A stretch of DNA of 64,000 nt from Amorphoplanes friuliensis DSM 7358 (lineage in GTDB: Bacteria > Actinomycetota > Actinomycetes > Mycobacteriales > Micromonosporaceae). This document shows positions 25,708 through 33,690 of the stretch, one piece after another. Location of the stretch: NCBI RefSeq assembly GCF_000494755.1, contig NC_022657.1, forward strand, positions 7,346,001-7,410,000. The letters are read 5' to 3'. The position numbers and the translations under genes are program-made. The notes under the pieces were generated by a model that did no database searches, was not told the DNA's origin, and saw only the letters and a list, made by a program, of their open reading frames with translations. Every line of letters begins with the position of its first letter. The stretch's first letter is position 1.

Positions 25708-26939
25708 GTCACACCCAGCGACTGCGCCGCGGCGACGCCCGAGCGGCAGCCGTCCTCGTGGAAACCCCAGCCGTGGTACGCCCCCGCGAACGCCGTCCGG
25801 CCGTCGTTCAGCCCCGGCAGACCGGACTGCGCCGCCACCGAGGACGGGGTGTAGATCGGGTGGTCGTACGTCATGCGGGCGAGGACCGTGTCTTCGCGTA
25901 CGCGGTCTCCGGCGTTGAGGGTGACCAGGTAGCGGCCGTGAGCGTCGAGGCGCTGGAGCCTGTTCATGTCGTAGGTGACCCGGGGCGGCCCGGCGTCCGG
26001 CGCGCAGCCCGGCAGCTCGTAGTTCCAGCTGGCCCGGGCGTTCTCCCGCGACGGCAGCACGGACTCGTCGCCGTGCAGCACGGTGGTGTTGCTGGAGTAG
26101 CGGAACGCCCCCAGCGTGCGGCGCTCGGCGTCACTCGGGTCGGTGAGCAGTGCCAGCGCCTGATCGGCGTGCGTGGCGACCACCACCGCGTCGAAGGAGT
26201 GCAGATCGTCCCCGTCGTCGCGGACCGTGACACCCGTGCCGGACCGGGTCACCGACCGTACGGGTGTGGCGGCCCGGACCGTGGTCAGCTCCTTGGCCAG
26301 CAGGTCCACGTACGTGCGGGAGCCGCCGCTGACCGTCCGCCAGGTCGGTGAGCCGGTCACGCTGAGCATGCCGTGATGAGCGAGGAACGTGAACAGGTAA
26401 CGGGCCGGATAGTCCGCGACCACCTCGGGTCCGCAGGACCAGACGGCGGCGACCAGCGGCACGACGAAGTGGCGCACGAAGTGCCGCGTGTAGCGGCCGT
26501 CCGCGACGAACTCCCCCAGCGTCGGGTTGCCGGAGCCGGCGAGCAGCGCCCGGGCACGCCGGTGAAAGACCGGGACCTGGGCGAGCGTGGCCAGGTAGCG
26601 AGGCTTCGGTGGCTGCACGAACAACCCCTGCCGGCCCTTGGCCCCGGCATATTCCAGACCACAGCCGCGGCAGGTCACCGACATGCTCATCTCGGTCTCC
26701 TGCGTCGGTACGCCCAGCTCGGCGAAGAGCCGCAGGAGCAGCGGGTACGTCCGCCGGTTGTGCACGATGAAGCCGGAGTCGACCGCCAGCGCACCGCCCG
26801 CGTCGGCGACGTCGTGAGTGTGCGCATGTCCGCCGAGGCGCGTATCGGCCTCGAAGAGCGTGACGTCCCATTCGTCACGCAGGACGTACGCGGCGGTGAG
26901 GCCGGACACACCCGCACCGATGACAGCTACGGATCTCAC
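25701..26939 (-). CDS. FAD-dependent amine-oxidase-family oxidoreductase of the CFA-type lipid operon
   Basis: A 412-residue flavoprotein. GTG 26939 has GGGAG six bases upstream and opens with the Rossmann motif VIGAGVSGLTAAYVL, with E in LFEADTRLGGHAHT. Longer in-frame starts would run into the divergent hydrolase region and are rejected. Further signatures: DSGFIVHNRRTYPLLLRLFAELGVPTQETEMSMSV, VVVATHADQALALL and the C-terminal FAD contact AFAGAYHGWGFHEDGCRSGVAAA. Such proteins are annotated as NAD/FAD-binding amine oxidases and co-occur with DUF1365 and CFA genes. It probably oxidises or desaturates a modified lipid acyl chain, though the reaction is not shown here. It is the first gene of the operon. 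Confidence 0.87.
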   Translation of the reverse strand: MRSVAVIGAGVSGLTAAYVLRDEWDVTLFEADTRLGGHAHTHDVADAGGALAVDSGFIVHNRRTYPLLLRLFAELGVPTQETEMSMSVTCRGCGLEYAGAKGRQGLFVQPPKPRYLATLAQVPVFHRRARALLAGSGNPTLGEFVADGRYTRHFVRHFVVPLVAAVWSCGPEVVADYPARYLFTFLAHHGMLSVTGSPTWRTVSGGSRTYVDLLAKELTTVRAATPVRSVTRSGTGVTVRDDGDDLHSFDAVVVATHADQALALLTDPSDAERRTLGAFRYSSNTTVLHGDESVLPSRENARASWNYELPGCAPDAGPPRVTYDMNRLQRLDAHGRYLVTLNAGDRVREDTVLARMTYDHPIYTPSSVAAQSGLPGLNDGRTAFAGAYHGWGFHEDGCRSGVAAAQSLGVTW

Positions 26940-27060
26940 GGAGTTCTCCCAGCTGGTCGGGGTACAGATGAAGGACTGGTGGCGATTCGGCACCGGGCGC
27001 GCAACGGATTGGAACCGGATGAACACCCACCCGACCGGGGTACGGCGTCGAATCCCTGCC

Positions 27061-27675
27061 GTGACGACCCCTGAGCTGGACATCTCCGGACCTCGCGAGC
27101 ACGCGGACGCCGTGGTCCTGGTGCTGCACGGCGGACGGGCGACGAGCGTCGCGCCGGCACGCCGTGGGCTGGCCTGGCTGCGGATGGTCCCGTTCGCGCG
27201 GGCGATCGCCTGGTCCACCCGGGGCCGGAAGGTCGCGGTCTGGACGCTGCGCTACCGGGTGCGCGGCTGGAACGGCGCCGCCGAGGACCCGGTCGCCGAC
27301 ACCCGCTGGGCTCTCGAGGAGGCTCGGCGGCGGCATCCGGGCGCGCGCATCGTGCTGGTCGGGCACTCGATGGGTGGCCGGGTCGCCCTGCGGCTCGCGG
27401 GTGAGCCGGACGTCGTCGGCGTGTGCGCGCTGGCGCCGTGGATCGAGGCCGGCGAGCCGGCACCGAAGCACAGTGCGAGCGTGCTGATCGCGCACGGCGA
27501 GGACGACCAGGTGACGAACCCGGCGTCGGCGGCCGCGTACGCGGCCCGGATCGGTGCGTCATTCGTACCGGTACCCGGGGAGTCGCACGCGCTGCTGCGC
27601 CGCCCGGTGTTCTGGAACCGGCTCGTCACGGGTTTCGTGACGTCGGCGCTCGACGTGGAATCGCACGCCCACTGA
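27061..27675 (+). CDS. Alpha/beta hydrolase
   Basis: A protein of about 204 residues with VVLVLHGGRATSVAPARRGLAWLRM (oxyanion region), the nucleophile elbow GHSMGGRVAL, a catalytic acid in IAHGEDDQVTNPASA and the His in PGESHALLRRPVFW. The start is uncertain. GTG 27061 fits the beginning of the fold, and ATG 27019 (NTHPTG...) with a weak GGAA is an alternative. It is divergent from the lipid operon, whose first gene starts at 26939, so the two transcripts share a short control region. A lipid ester substrate is conceivable but unproven. A hairpin follows at 27686-27706. Confidence 0.75.
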   Translation: MTTPELDISGPREHADAVVLVLHGGRATSVAPARRGLAWLRMVPFARAIAWSTRGRKVAVWTLRYRVRGWNGAAEDPVADTRWALEEARRRHPGARIVLVGHSMGGRVALRLAGEPDVVGVCALAPWIEAGEPAPKHSASVLIAHGEDDQVTNPASAAAYAARIGASFVPVPGESHALLRRPVFWNRLVTGFVTSALDVESHAH

Positions 27676-27685
27676 CCCTCTCATA

Positions 27686-27706
27686 AGCCCTGTTACGGAC
27701 AGGGCT
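27686..27706 (+). terminator. Hairpin after the alpha/beta hydrolase
   Basis: AGCCCTGT and ACAGGGCT form a perfect 8-bp stem around TACGG, 11 bases after the hydrolase stop. The remaining intergenic stretch to 28018 holds no coding signal. It contains the GH16 leader with the candidate LacI site at 27926-27939. Confidence 0.55.
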
Positions 27707-27925
27707 CACATTACCGGCGGGCGGGTGCCCGAAGTTCCGGAACCACGACTTTGCGGCCCGGCCTTGATCGGCCGTCGCGCCGGCCATCAGCGCGCCCACC
27801 TGCGGAGACGAGCGCCGATCCGGCGCGCGTCCGGAGAAACCTGCCAAGAACGCGGTCGAGGAAGCGCTTCCCGAGCCTCCACCAGGCATTGACACTCGTT
27901 AACACGGGGTTCAAAGTGACGTACC

Positions 27926-27939
27926 AAAGAGCGCTTTCT
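27926..27939. promoter_or_regulatory. Candidate LacI-family operator before GH16
   Basis: AAAGAGCGCTTTCT is an imperfect dyad centred on AGCGCT, matching the perfect GH64 site TGAGAGCGCTCTCA at 10 of 14 positions. It lies 80 bases upstream of the GH16 start in otherwise non-coding DNA. Confidence 0.5.
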
Positions 27940-28018
27940 CATAGCTGTAGCCGCTCGGTAACCGCACTGACACATCCCCATCCCCAACTTCTTGATTCCC
28001 CGCAAGGAGGACCCGTTC

Positions 28019-29767
28019 ATGAGTTCCGCCGTTTTCCGAGGTGGTGGGCGCAGGCTCGCGCCCGTGAGGGTCATCGCCCTCACCACCGCGCTGCTCGGTC
28101 TGCTCGCCGCCTATCTGGTCGCCACGGTCCGCACCGCCGACGCCGCCGAAGTGGTCGTGTCGCAGGGCAAGCCGACCACCGCCTCCTCCGTGGAATGGGC
28201 AGGCACCCCGGCCTCCTCCGCCACGGACGGCAACACCGGTACCCGCTGGTCCAGCGCCTTCGCGGCGAACCAGTGGATCCAGGTCGACCTGGGCGCCACG
28301 ACGGCCGTCAGCAGCGTGAAGCTCAACTGGGAGGCCGCGTACGCGACGGCCTTCACCGTGCAGTTCTCCACCAACGGCACGACGTTCACCAACGCCACCG
28401 GCACGCTGCGGGGCAACGCCGGTGAGCAGACGATCGCCGTCACCGGCAACACGCGGTTCGTGCGGCTCAACCTGACCGAGCGGGCCCTGGCGATCTACGG
28501 CTACTCGCTGTGGGAGTTCCAGGTGTTCGCCGGCAGCACCACGCCGCCGACCGACCCGACGACCCCGCCGCCGGCCGGGGGCGCCACGCTGCTCTCCTAC
28601 AACAAGCCGGGTGCGGCGTCGAGCGAGCAGAACGACGTCAACTGCAACCCGTGCACCGTGCCCAAGGCGTTCGACCTCGACCCGGCGACCCGCTGGGCCA
28701 CCAGTTCGACCACCGGCTGGGTGGACCCGGGCTGGATCTACGTCGACCTCGGTGCGACCGCGCAGATCAGCCGCGTGGAGCTGCAGTGGGACCCGGCGTA
28801 CGCGACCGCGTACAAGATCCAGGTCTCGCCGAACGCCAGCACCTGGACCGACATCTACTCGACGACGACCGGCAAGGGCTTCAAGGAGGTCCTGAACGTC
28901 TCCGGCACCGGCCGCTACGTCCGGATGTACGGGACGACCCGGTCCAGCGCCTACGGCTACTCGCTGTACGACTTCAACGTCTACGGCACCGGTGGCGCAC
29001 CGAACACCCCGCCGGCGCGGCCCGCCGACCCGACGTTCCCGGCCACCAACCTGGTCTGGAACGACGAGTTCAACGACCCGGCCGGCACCAAGCCGAGCAC
29101 GGCGAAGTGGACGTACGACCCGGGCGTCCCGCAGAACGGTGAGGTCCAGTACTACACCGAGAACAGCAACAACGCGCAGATGGACGGTGGCGGCAACCTC
29201 GTCATCGAGGCCCGCAAGGAAGCCTCCAACGGTCGTGAGTACACCTCGGCGCGGATGAACACCGGTGGCAAGTTCACCGCCCAGTACGGCCGGGTCGAGG
29301 CCCGGATCAAGGTCCCGAAGGGCAACGGTCTCTGGCCCGCGTTCTGGATGATGGGCAACGACTTCCTCACCGGTCGGCCCTGGCCCTACAACGGCGAGAT
29401 CGACATCATGGAGGTCCTCGGCCGCAACACCACCGAGGGATACTCCACGCTGCACGCGCCGCAGTACAACGGCGGCGGTGGCTACGGCCAGAAGTACACG
29501 ACCCCCGGTGCGGCCGACCTCTCCCAGGGCTTCCACGTCTGGGCGGCCGAGTGGGACAGCAAGGGCATCAGGTTCCTGCTCGACGGCACGCAGGTGTTCT
29601 ACGCCAGCAAGGCGACCGTCGAGGCGACCCGCGGGCCGTGGATCTTCGACCACCCGTTCTACATCATCCTGAACCTGGCCGTCGGTGGCGACTTCCCCGG
29701 ACCCGTCGACGCCTCCACCCCGTTCCCCGCCCGGATGCTCGTCGACTACGTCCGCGTCTACAAGTGA
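28019..29767 (+). CDS. Secreted GH16 beta-glucanase with two discoidin domains
   Basis: A 582-residue exported enzyme. AAGGAGG eight bases before ATG 28019 fixes the start, and the signal peptide ends near RTADAAE. Two F5/8 type C (CBM32-like) modules follow, at about residues 40-165 (SSATDGNTGTRWSSAFAANQW) and about 185-320 (AFDLDPATRWATSSTTGW), joined by Thr/Pro linkers. The C-terminal GH16 catalytic domain (about 335-582) has the nucleophile/acid motif GEIDIMEV with E460, D462 and E465, and aromatic loops WPAFWMMGNDF and YSTLHAPQYNGGGGYG typical of laminarinase-type endo-beta-1,3(4)-glucanases. It probably attacks fungal or algal beta-1,3-glucan. The gene sits behind a candidate LacI operator and ends with a strong hairpin. 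Confidence 0.93.
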   Translation: MSSAVFRGGGRRLAPVRVIALTTALLGLLAAYLVATVRTADAAEVVVSQGKPTTASSVEWAGTPASSATDGNTGTRWSSAFAANQWIQVDLGATTAVSSVKLNWEAAYATAFTVQFSTNGTTFTNATGTLRGNAGEQTIAVTGNTRFVRLNLTERALAIYGYSLWEFQVFAGSTTPPTDPTTPPPAGGATLLSYNKPGAASSEQNDVNCNPCTVPKAFDLDPATRWATSSTTGWVDPGWIYVDLGATAQISRVELQWDPAYATAYKIQVSPNASTWTDIYSTTTGKGFKEVLNVSGTGRYVRMYGTTRSSAYGYSLYDFNVYGTGGAPNTPPARPADPTFPATNLVWNDEFNDPAGTKPSTAKWTYDPGVPQNGEVQYYTENSNNAQMDGGGNLVIEARKEASNGREYTSARMNTGGKFTAQYGRVEARIKVPKGNGLWPAFWMMGNDFLTGRPWPYNGEIDIMEVLGRNTTEGYSTLHAPQYNGGGGYGQKYTTPGAADLSQGFHVWAAEWDSKGIRFLLDGTQVFYASKATVEATRGPWIFDHPFYIILNLAVGGDFPGPVDASTPFPARMLVDYVRVYK

Positions 29768-29786
29768 GCTGACGGCAGCGTCCACA

Positions 29787-29821
29787 GCGCCGGAGCGGGG
29801 TCCCCATCCCCGCTCCGGCGC
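29787..29821 (+). terminator. Hairpin terminator after GH16
   Basis: GCGCCGGAGCGGGG and CCCCGCTCCGGCGC form a perfect 14-bp stem around a 7-base loop, 20 bases after the GH16 stop. It would separate or attenuate transcription into the DUF1996 gene 46 bases further on. Confidence 0.75.
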
Positions 29822-29866
29822 ATCACCTCCCAGAAGTTCCACCGCCACTCCTGGAGGGAATCCCCG

Positions 29867-31138
29867 ATGAGAAGAAGATCCCTGACCATCGCGGCCGCCG
29901 TCGCGGCCGTCCTGACCACGTACGTCGTGGGCACGCAGACCGGTGCCAGCGCCGCCGACGGACTGCTCTCCCAGAACCGCCCCGCCACCGCGTCGTCGAC
30001 CGAGTCCGGGGCCTTCCCGGCCTCGAACGCCGTCGACGGCAACGCCGGCACCCGCTGGTCCAGCGCGTTCAGCGACCCGCAGTGGATCCAGGTCGACCTC
30101 GGCGGCACCGCGACTCTCTCGTCCGTGATCCTGGACTGGGAATCCGCGTACTCCCGCACCTTCAACCTGCAGACCTCCGCCAACGGCAGCAGCTGGACCA
30201 CGATCAAGGCCAACGTCACGGGTACGGGCGGACGGCAGACCGTCGCCGTCAGCGGCTCCGGCCGGTACGTGCGCCTGCAGTCGACCGCCCGGGCCACCCA
30301 GTGGGGTGTCTCCCTGGCGGAGTTCGAGGTGTACGGCAGCGGCGGTGGCACGGCTCCCCCGCCGACCATCCCACCGGGTGCCGTGCGTGTGTCGGAGTTC
30401 CTGGCCGACTGCCCGTACAGCCACCGGCTGCCGGACGACCCGATCGTGTTCCCGAACATGCCGGGTGCGTCGCACATGCACAGCTTCTTCGGCAGCACGG
30501 TGACCAACGCGTACTCGAACGTCAACGACCTGCTCAACGCGAACAGCAACTGCAACCCGTCGATCGACAAGTCCTCGTACTGGATCCCGACGTTCTACAA
30601 CAACAACGTCCCGGTCGAGCCGACCACGGGCATCTTCTACTACCTGGGTGAAGGGGTCAGCGACGCGCTGATCGCGCAGACCCAGCCCCTGCCCCTCGGC
30701 CTGCGGGTCGTGGCGGGCAACGCCAAGGCGACCGGCCCGAGCGACAACACCATCTCGCGCTGGTCCTGCCTGCACGCCGGTGAGGTCGGCTCGTCGCACG
30801 ACTTCGTGACCTGCCCGGCCGGCACGATGCTGGAGTCGTACCTCGACTTCCCGCACTGCTGGGACGGGGTCAACCTGGACTCGCCCGACCACAAGAGCCA
30901 CATGGCGTACCCGGTGAACAACGCCTGCCCGGCCAGCCACCCGGTGGTCGTGCCGAAGCTGCGTCAGGTCATGCGGTACCCGGTCAACGGCAGCACGGCG
31001 GGCTTCCGCCTCGCGTCCGGTGCCGGTTACACGATGCACGGCGACTTCTTCAACGCGTGGCCGGTGGAGGAGATGGCCCGCCGGGTCAACGACTGCATCC
31101 GGATCATCGTCAAGTGCGGCACGAACGGGCGTCCGTGA
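29867..31138 (+). CDS. Secreted discoidin-DUF1996 protein
   Basis: A 423-residue exported protein with GGAGG nine bases before ATG 29867 and a signal peptide ending near TGASAADG. Residues about 30-160 are an F5/8 type C module very like the first one of the GH16 enzyme (ASNAVDGNAGTRWSSAFSDPQWIQVDLGG). After a short Pro-rich linker, residues about 175-420 are a DUF1996 domain: PNMPGASHMHSFFGSTVTNAYS, SSYWIPTFYN, WSCLHAGEV, DFPHCWDGVNLDSPDHKSHMAYP and GYTMHGDFFNAW, rich in conserved His and Asp. DUF1996 is common in fungal and actinobacterial secreted proteins and has no agreed activity. Its place between GH16 and LacI and its shared binding module suggest a role on beta-glucan. Confidence 0.9.
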   Translation: MRRRSLTIAAAVAAVLTTYVVGTQTGASAADGLLSQNRPATASSTESGAFPASNAVDGNAGTRWSSAFSDPQWIQVDLGGTATLSSVILDWESAYSRTFNLQTSANGSSWTTIKANVTGTGGRQTVAVSGSGRYVRLQSTARATQWGVSLAEFEVYGSGGGTAPPPTIPPGAVRVSEFLADCPYSHRLPDDPIVFPNMPGASHMHSFFGSTVTNAYSNVNDLLNANSNCNPSIDKSSYWIPTFYNNNVPVEPTTGIFYYLGEGVSDALIAQTQPLPLGLRVVAGNAKATGPSDNTISRWSCLHAGEVGSSHDFVTCPAGTMLESYLDFPHCWDGVNLDSPDHKSHMAYPVNNACPASHPVVVPKLRQVMRYPVNGSTAGFRLASGAGYTMHGDFFNAWPVEEMARRVNDCIRIIVKCGTNGRP

Positions 31139-31150
31139 CATGACCACCGC

Positions 31151-31182
31151 AGCCGCCGGGGCGCGAGGTGGCCCCGGCGGCT
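31151..31182 (+). terminator. Hairpin terminator after the DUF1996 gene
   Basis: AGCCGCCGGGGC pairs perfectly with GCCCCGGCGGCT around GCGAGGTG, 12 bases after the stop. It insulates the lacI promoter and operator that follow. Confidence 0.75.
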
Positions 31183-31192
31183 CGCGGGGGCG

Positions 31193-31206
31193 TGAAAGCG
31201 CTCTCA
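31193..31206. promoter_or_regulatory. LacI-family operator before lacI (probable autoregulation)
   Basis: TGAAAGCGCTCTCA matches the perfect GH64 palindrome TGAGAGCGCTCTCA at 13 of 14 bases. It lies just upstream of a -10-like TATAAC (31226-31231) and 33 bases before the lacI start, where a bound repressor would block transcription. Confidence 0.75.
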
Positions 31207-31225
31207 GGCGAAAAATGCCTGGTGC

Positions 31226-31231
31226 TATAAC
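31226..31231 (+). promoter_or_regulatory. Candidate -10 element of lacI (possibly leaderless transcript)
   Basis: TATAAC ends 7 bases before ATG 31239, so transcription could start on or next to the A of the start codon. No Shine-Dalgarno sequence precedes this ATG. Leaderless mRNAs are common in actinobacteria. No good -35 is visible. Confidence 0.4.
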
Positions 31232-31238
31232 AGACGCC

Positions 31239-32285
31239 ATGAATACCCGGCCCGCCCGCGGAGGGCAGAACCCGACGATGGACCAGGTCGCTGAGGCGGC
31301 CGGTGTCTCGCGGGCCACCGTGTCCCGGGTGATCAACGGAGCGCCCAGCGTCGACGCCAAGATCCGCGAGATCGTCCAGCGGGCGATCGCCGACACGGGG
31401 TACGTCCCGAATGTCGCCGCGCGGTCCCTGGTGACCCGCAAGTCCAATTCCGTCGCTCTGGTGATCTCGGAACCGGACCGGCCGTACGACTCCTCGTTCC
31501 TGAACCGGATCTTCACCGACCCGTACTTCGGCCGGGTCACGGCGGGCGCCACGGGGGCGCTCCGCCCGCACGACATCCACCTGGTGATCATCCCGACCGA
31601 CTCGACGGACCATCACCACGTCCTCCGCTACCTGCGCCAGGGCCACGTCGACGGGGTGCTGCTGATCAGCAGCCACGAGCAGGACCCGCTCCCCCGCCAG
31701 GTCCACGAGCTCGGCATCCCGGCAGTCGTCTCGGCCCGGCCCGCGTCACCGCTGGCCGCCAGCTTCGTCGACGTCGACCAGCGCCTGGGTGCCCGGCTGG
31801 CGGCCGAACACCTGCTCGCCCGCGGGTGCCGCCGCCTCGCCACGATCAGCGGGCCGCTCGACATCCCGTCGGGGCAGGACCGCCTGGACGGCTTCCGGTC
31901 GTACCTGGCCAACCGCGGGATGGGTGACGTCCCGGCCGTCGAGGGTGACTTCACCCGCAACGGCGGTGAGGAGGGCGCCCGGCAGCTGCTCGGCCTGTAC
32001 CCCGACATCGACGGCCTCTTCGTCGCCAGCGACCTGATGTCCGAGGGCGCCCTGCGAGCGGTGCAGGACCTCGGCCGCCGCGTGCCGGACGACATCGCCG
32101 TGGTCGGCTTCGACGACAGCAGCGCGGCGCTCGACTGCCGGCCCCTGCTGACCACGATCCGCCAGCCCGTCGAGGAGATGGCCGCCGAGATGGCCGAGGT
32201 GCTGATGGCCCACATCGCCGCACCCGGGCGGCTGCCGCGCTCGGTGACCTTCCAGCCGACCCTGGTGATCCGCGAGTCCGCCTGA
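31239..32285 (+). CDS. LacI-family transcriptional regulator of the beta-glucan genes
   Basis: A 348-residue repressor. The N-terminal HTH and hinge are canonical: TMDQVAEAAGVSRATVSRVINGAPSVDAKIREIVQRAIADTGYVPNVAARSL. A periplasmic-binding-protein-like sensor domain follows (SVALVISEPDRPYDSSFLNRIFTDPYFGRV ... HVDGVLLISSHEQDPL ... DGLFVASDLMSEGALRAVQDLGRRVPDDIAVVGFDDS ... LTTIRQPVEEMA). Its own operator (31193-31206) and the matching sites before GH16 and GH64 suggest it represses beta-glucan depolymerases until an oligosaccharide, perhaps laminari-oligosaccharide, binds. ATG 31215 is an alternative start. 31239 fits the family and the possible leaderless promoter. Confidence 0.9.
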   Translation: MNTRPARGGQNPTMDQVAEAAGVSRATVSRVINGAPSVDAKIREIVQRAIADTGYVPNVAARSLVTRKSNSVALVISEPDRPYDSSFLNRIFTDPYFGRVTAGATGALRPHDIHLVIIPTDSTDHHHVLRYLRQGHVDGVLLISSHEQDPLPRQVHELGIPAVVSARPASPLAASFVDVDQRLGARLAAEHLLARGCRRLATISGPLDIPSGQDRLDGFRSYLANRGMGDVPAVEGDFTRNGGEEGARQLLGLYPDIDGLFVASDLMSEGALRAVQDLGRRVPDDIAVVGFDDSSAALDCRPLLTTIRQPVEEMAAEMAEVLMAHIAAPGRLPRSVTFQPTLVIRESA

Positions 32286-32318
32286 CCCGCGCTCGACCGC
32301 ATCGGCCATCATGACTGC

Positions 32319-33038
32319 GTGGCCGACCTCCTGATCAACCTGCTGGCCAGCGTCATCGCCGGTACGGCCGTGTGGCTCGCCGGACACCTGCTCCGGCGCC
32401 GCCGGCTCGACCGGGAGCGTGCGTTCTTCGGGCTCACCGAGGGCGCGAGCTGCCTGCTGGTGGCCTCCCGGCACGCGTCCTCCCCCAGCGAGAACAGCGT
32501 CCACCGCCGGGACGTCGCCGCGCTGGTCGAGCTGGCGACGATCGCCCGCGAGTGCGGCGCCCGCGCCGACCGGGTCGGCGAGGCGGAACCCGCCGGGGAG
32601 ATCGGCCGGCAGACGGAGTTCTGCGTCGGCGGCCCCGGCACCGCCAACCCCCGCAGCACGGTTCACCTGCGCACCATCCTGCGCGGCATCACCTTCGCGG
32701 CCTTCGACGCGGCCGACGTCCGGCTGGCGTTCACCGCCGCCGGCCAGGAGTACGTGCGCACCCCCGACACGACCTACGTGGTGCTGGCGCGCTTCTGGGG
32801 ACCCGGGCGCGGGCGTCCCGTCTTCCTGCTCGCCGGGCTGACCGCCGGTGCGAACCTCGCCGCCGCGCGCTACCTGGCGAACAGGCACCGGCAGCTGGAA
32901 CGCCAGTACGGCGCCGACCAGCCGTTCTGCCTCGTGCTGCGGATCGTCGAACCGGCCGCGTACGGGACCGACTTCACCGAGGTCGTCGCCGACGTGACCG
33001 ACGTCGCCTTCGAGGCTGCCCCGGCCCCCGCGGGGTAG
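32319..33038 (+). CDS. Uncharacterised membrane-anchored protein
   Basis: A 239-residue protein starting at GTG 32319. One N-terminal hydrophobic helix (LLINLLASVIAGTAVWLAGHLL) is followed by basic residues, so the rest is probably cytoplasmic. The soluble part contains LLVASRHASSPSENSVHRRDVAALVELATIARECGARAD, a Gly-rich EFCVGGPGTANPRSTVHLRTIL, and VYVVLAR-like strand YVVLARFWGPGRGRPVFLLAGLTAGANLAAARYLANRHRQL. The alternation of strands and helices with a Gly-rich loop suggests a Rossmann-like sensor or nucleotide-binding fold, but no family was recognised. It sits 33 bases downstream of lacI and 10 bases upstream of an SDR on the same strand. Confidence 0.7.
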   Translation: MADLLINLLASVIAGTAVWLAGHLLRRRRLDRERAFFGLTEGASCLLVASRHASSPSENSVHRRDVAALVELATIARECGARADRVGEAEPAGEIGRQTEFCVGGPGTANPRSTVHLRTILRGITFAAFDAADVRLAFTAAGQEYVRTPDTTYVVLARFWGPGRGRPVFLLAGLTAGANLAAARYLANRHRQLERQYGADQPFCLVLRIVEPAAYGTDFTEVVADVTDVAFEAAPAPAG

Positions 33039-33048
33039 AACGGTAGGC

Positions 33049-33690
33049 ATGGACATTCTTGTCGCCGGAGGCCACGGCCAGATCGCCCTCCGCCTGCTCA
33101 AGCTCCTCGCCGGCCAGGGACACACCGCCCGCGGCCTGATCCGCTCGCCGGACCAGGCCGGCGACCTCACCGCCGTCGGCGCGGTCCCGGTCATCGGCGA
33201 CCTCGAGAACGACGAGACCCTGGACGCGTACGTGCAGGGTGCGGACGCCGTGGTCTTCGCGGCCGGTGCCGGCCCGGGCAGCGGGGCCGCCCGCAAGCGC
33301 ACGGTCGACCTGGGCGGCGCGGTCAAGCTCGCCGACGCGGCCCGCTCCACCGGCGTACGCCGGTACGTGCTGGTCTCCTCCATCGGGGCCCACGACCCGG
33401 CCTCGGGCGGCGAGTCGATGAGCGCCTACCTCCAGGCAAAGGCCGAAGCCGACGAGTACGTGCAGGCCAGTGGTCTCGACTACACGATCGTGCGCCCCGG
33501 CTCGCTGACCGACGACCCGGGCACCGGCCTTGTCAAGGTCTCCACCACCTTCGGCAACCGCGGCCCGGTCGCCCGCGACGACGTGGCCGCCGTGCTCGCC
33601 GCGACGCTGGCGACCCCGGCCACGATCGGCAAGACCTTCGAGCTCTTCACCGGCGACACCCCCGTCGCCGAGGCCCTGTTCAAGCTCTAG
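33049..33690 (+). CDS. NAD(P)-binding atypical SDR
   Basis: A 213-residue Rossmann protein of the atypical SDR type (NAD(P)H-binding, YesF/HSCARG-like). The dinucleotide motif is GGHGQIALRLLKLL, followed by basic RSPDQ after strand 2 (NADP preference), VVFAAGAGPGSG, YVLVSSIGAHDPAS, the catalytic-site-like YLQAKAEADEYVQASGLDYTIVRPGSL, and a short C-terminal domain. The role is probably a small redox or sensor function. The stop interlocks with that of the convergent HEPN/Toprim gene in CTAG (33687-33690). Confidence 0.87.
   Translation: MDILVAGGHGQIALRLLKLLAGQGHTARGLIRSPDQAGDLTAVGAVPVIGDLENDETLDAYVQGADAVVFAAGAGPGSGAARKRTVDLGGAVKLADAARSTGVRRYVLVSSIGAHDPASGGESMSAYLQAKAEADEYVQASGLDYTIVRPGSLTDDPGTGLVKVSTTFGNRGPVARDDVAAVLAATLATPATIGKTFELFTGDTPVAEALFKL

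Noticed and set aside
27911..31591. A very long open frame on the minus strand antisense to the GH16, DUF1996 and lacI genes
   Set aside because: It is a GC-driven mirror frame: Arg/Gly/Val-rich, no domain, and it covers three well-supported genes with good ribosome binding sites.
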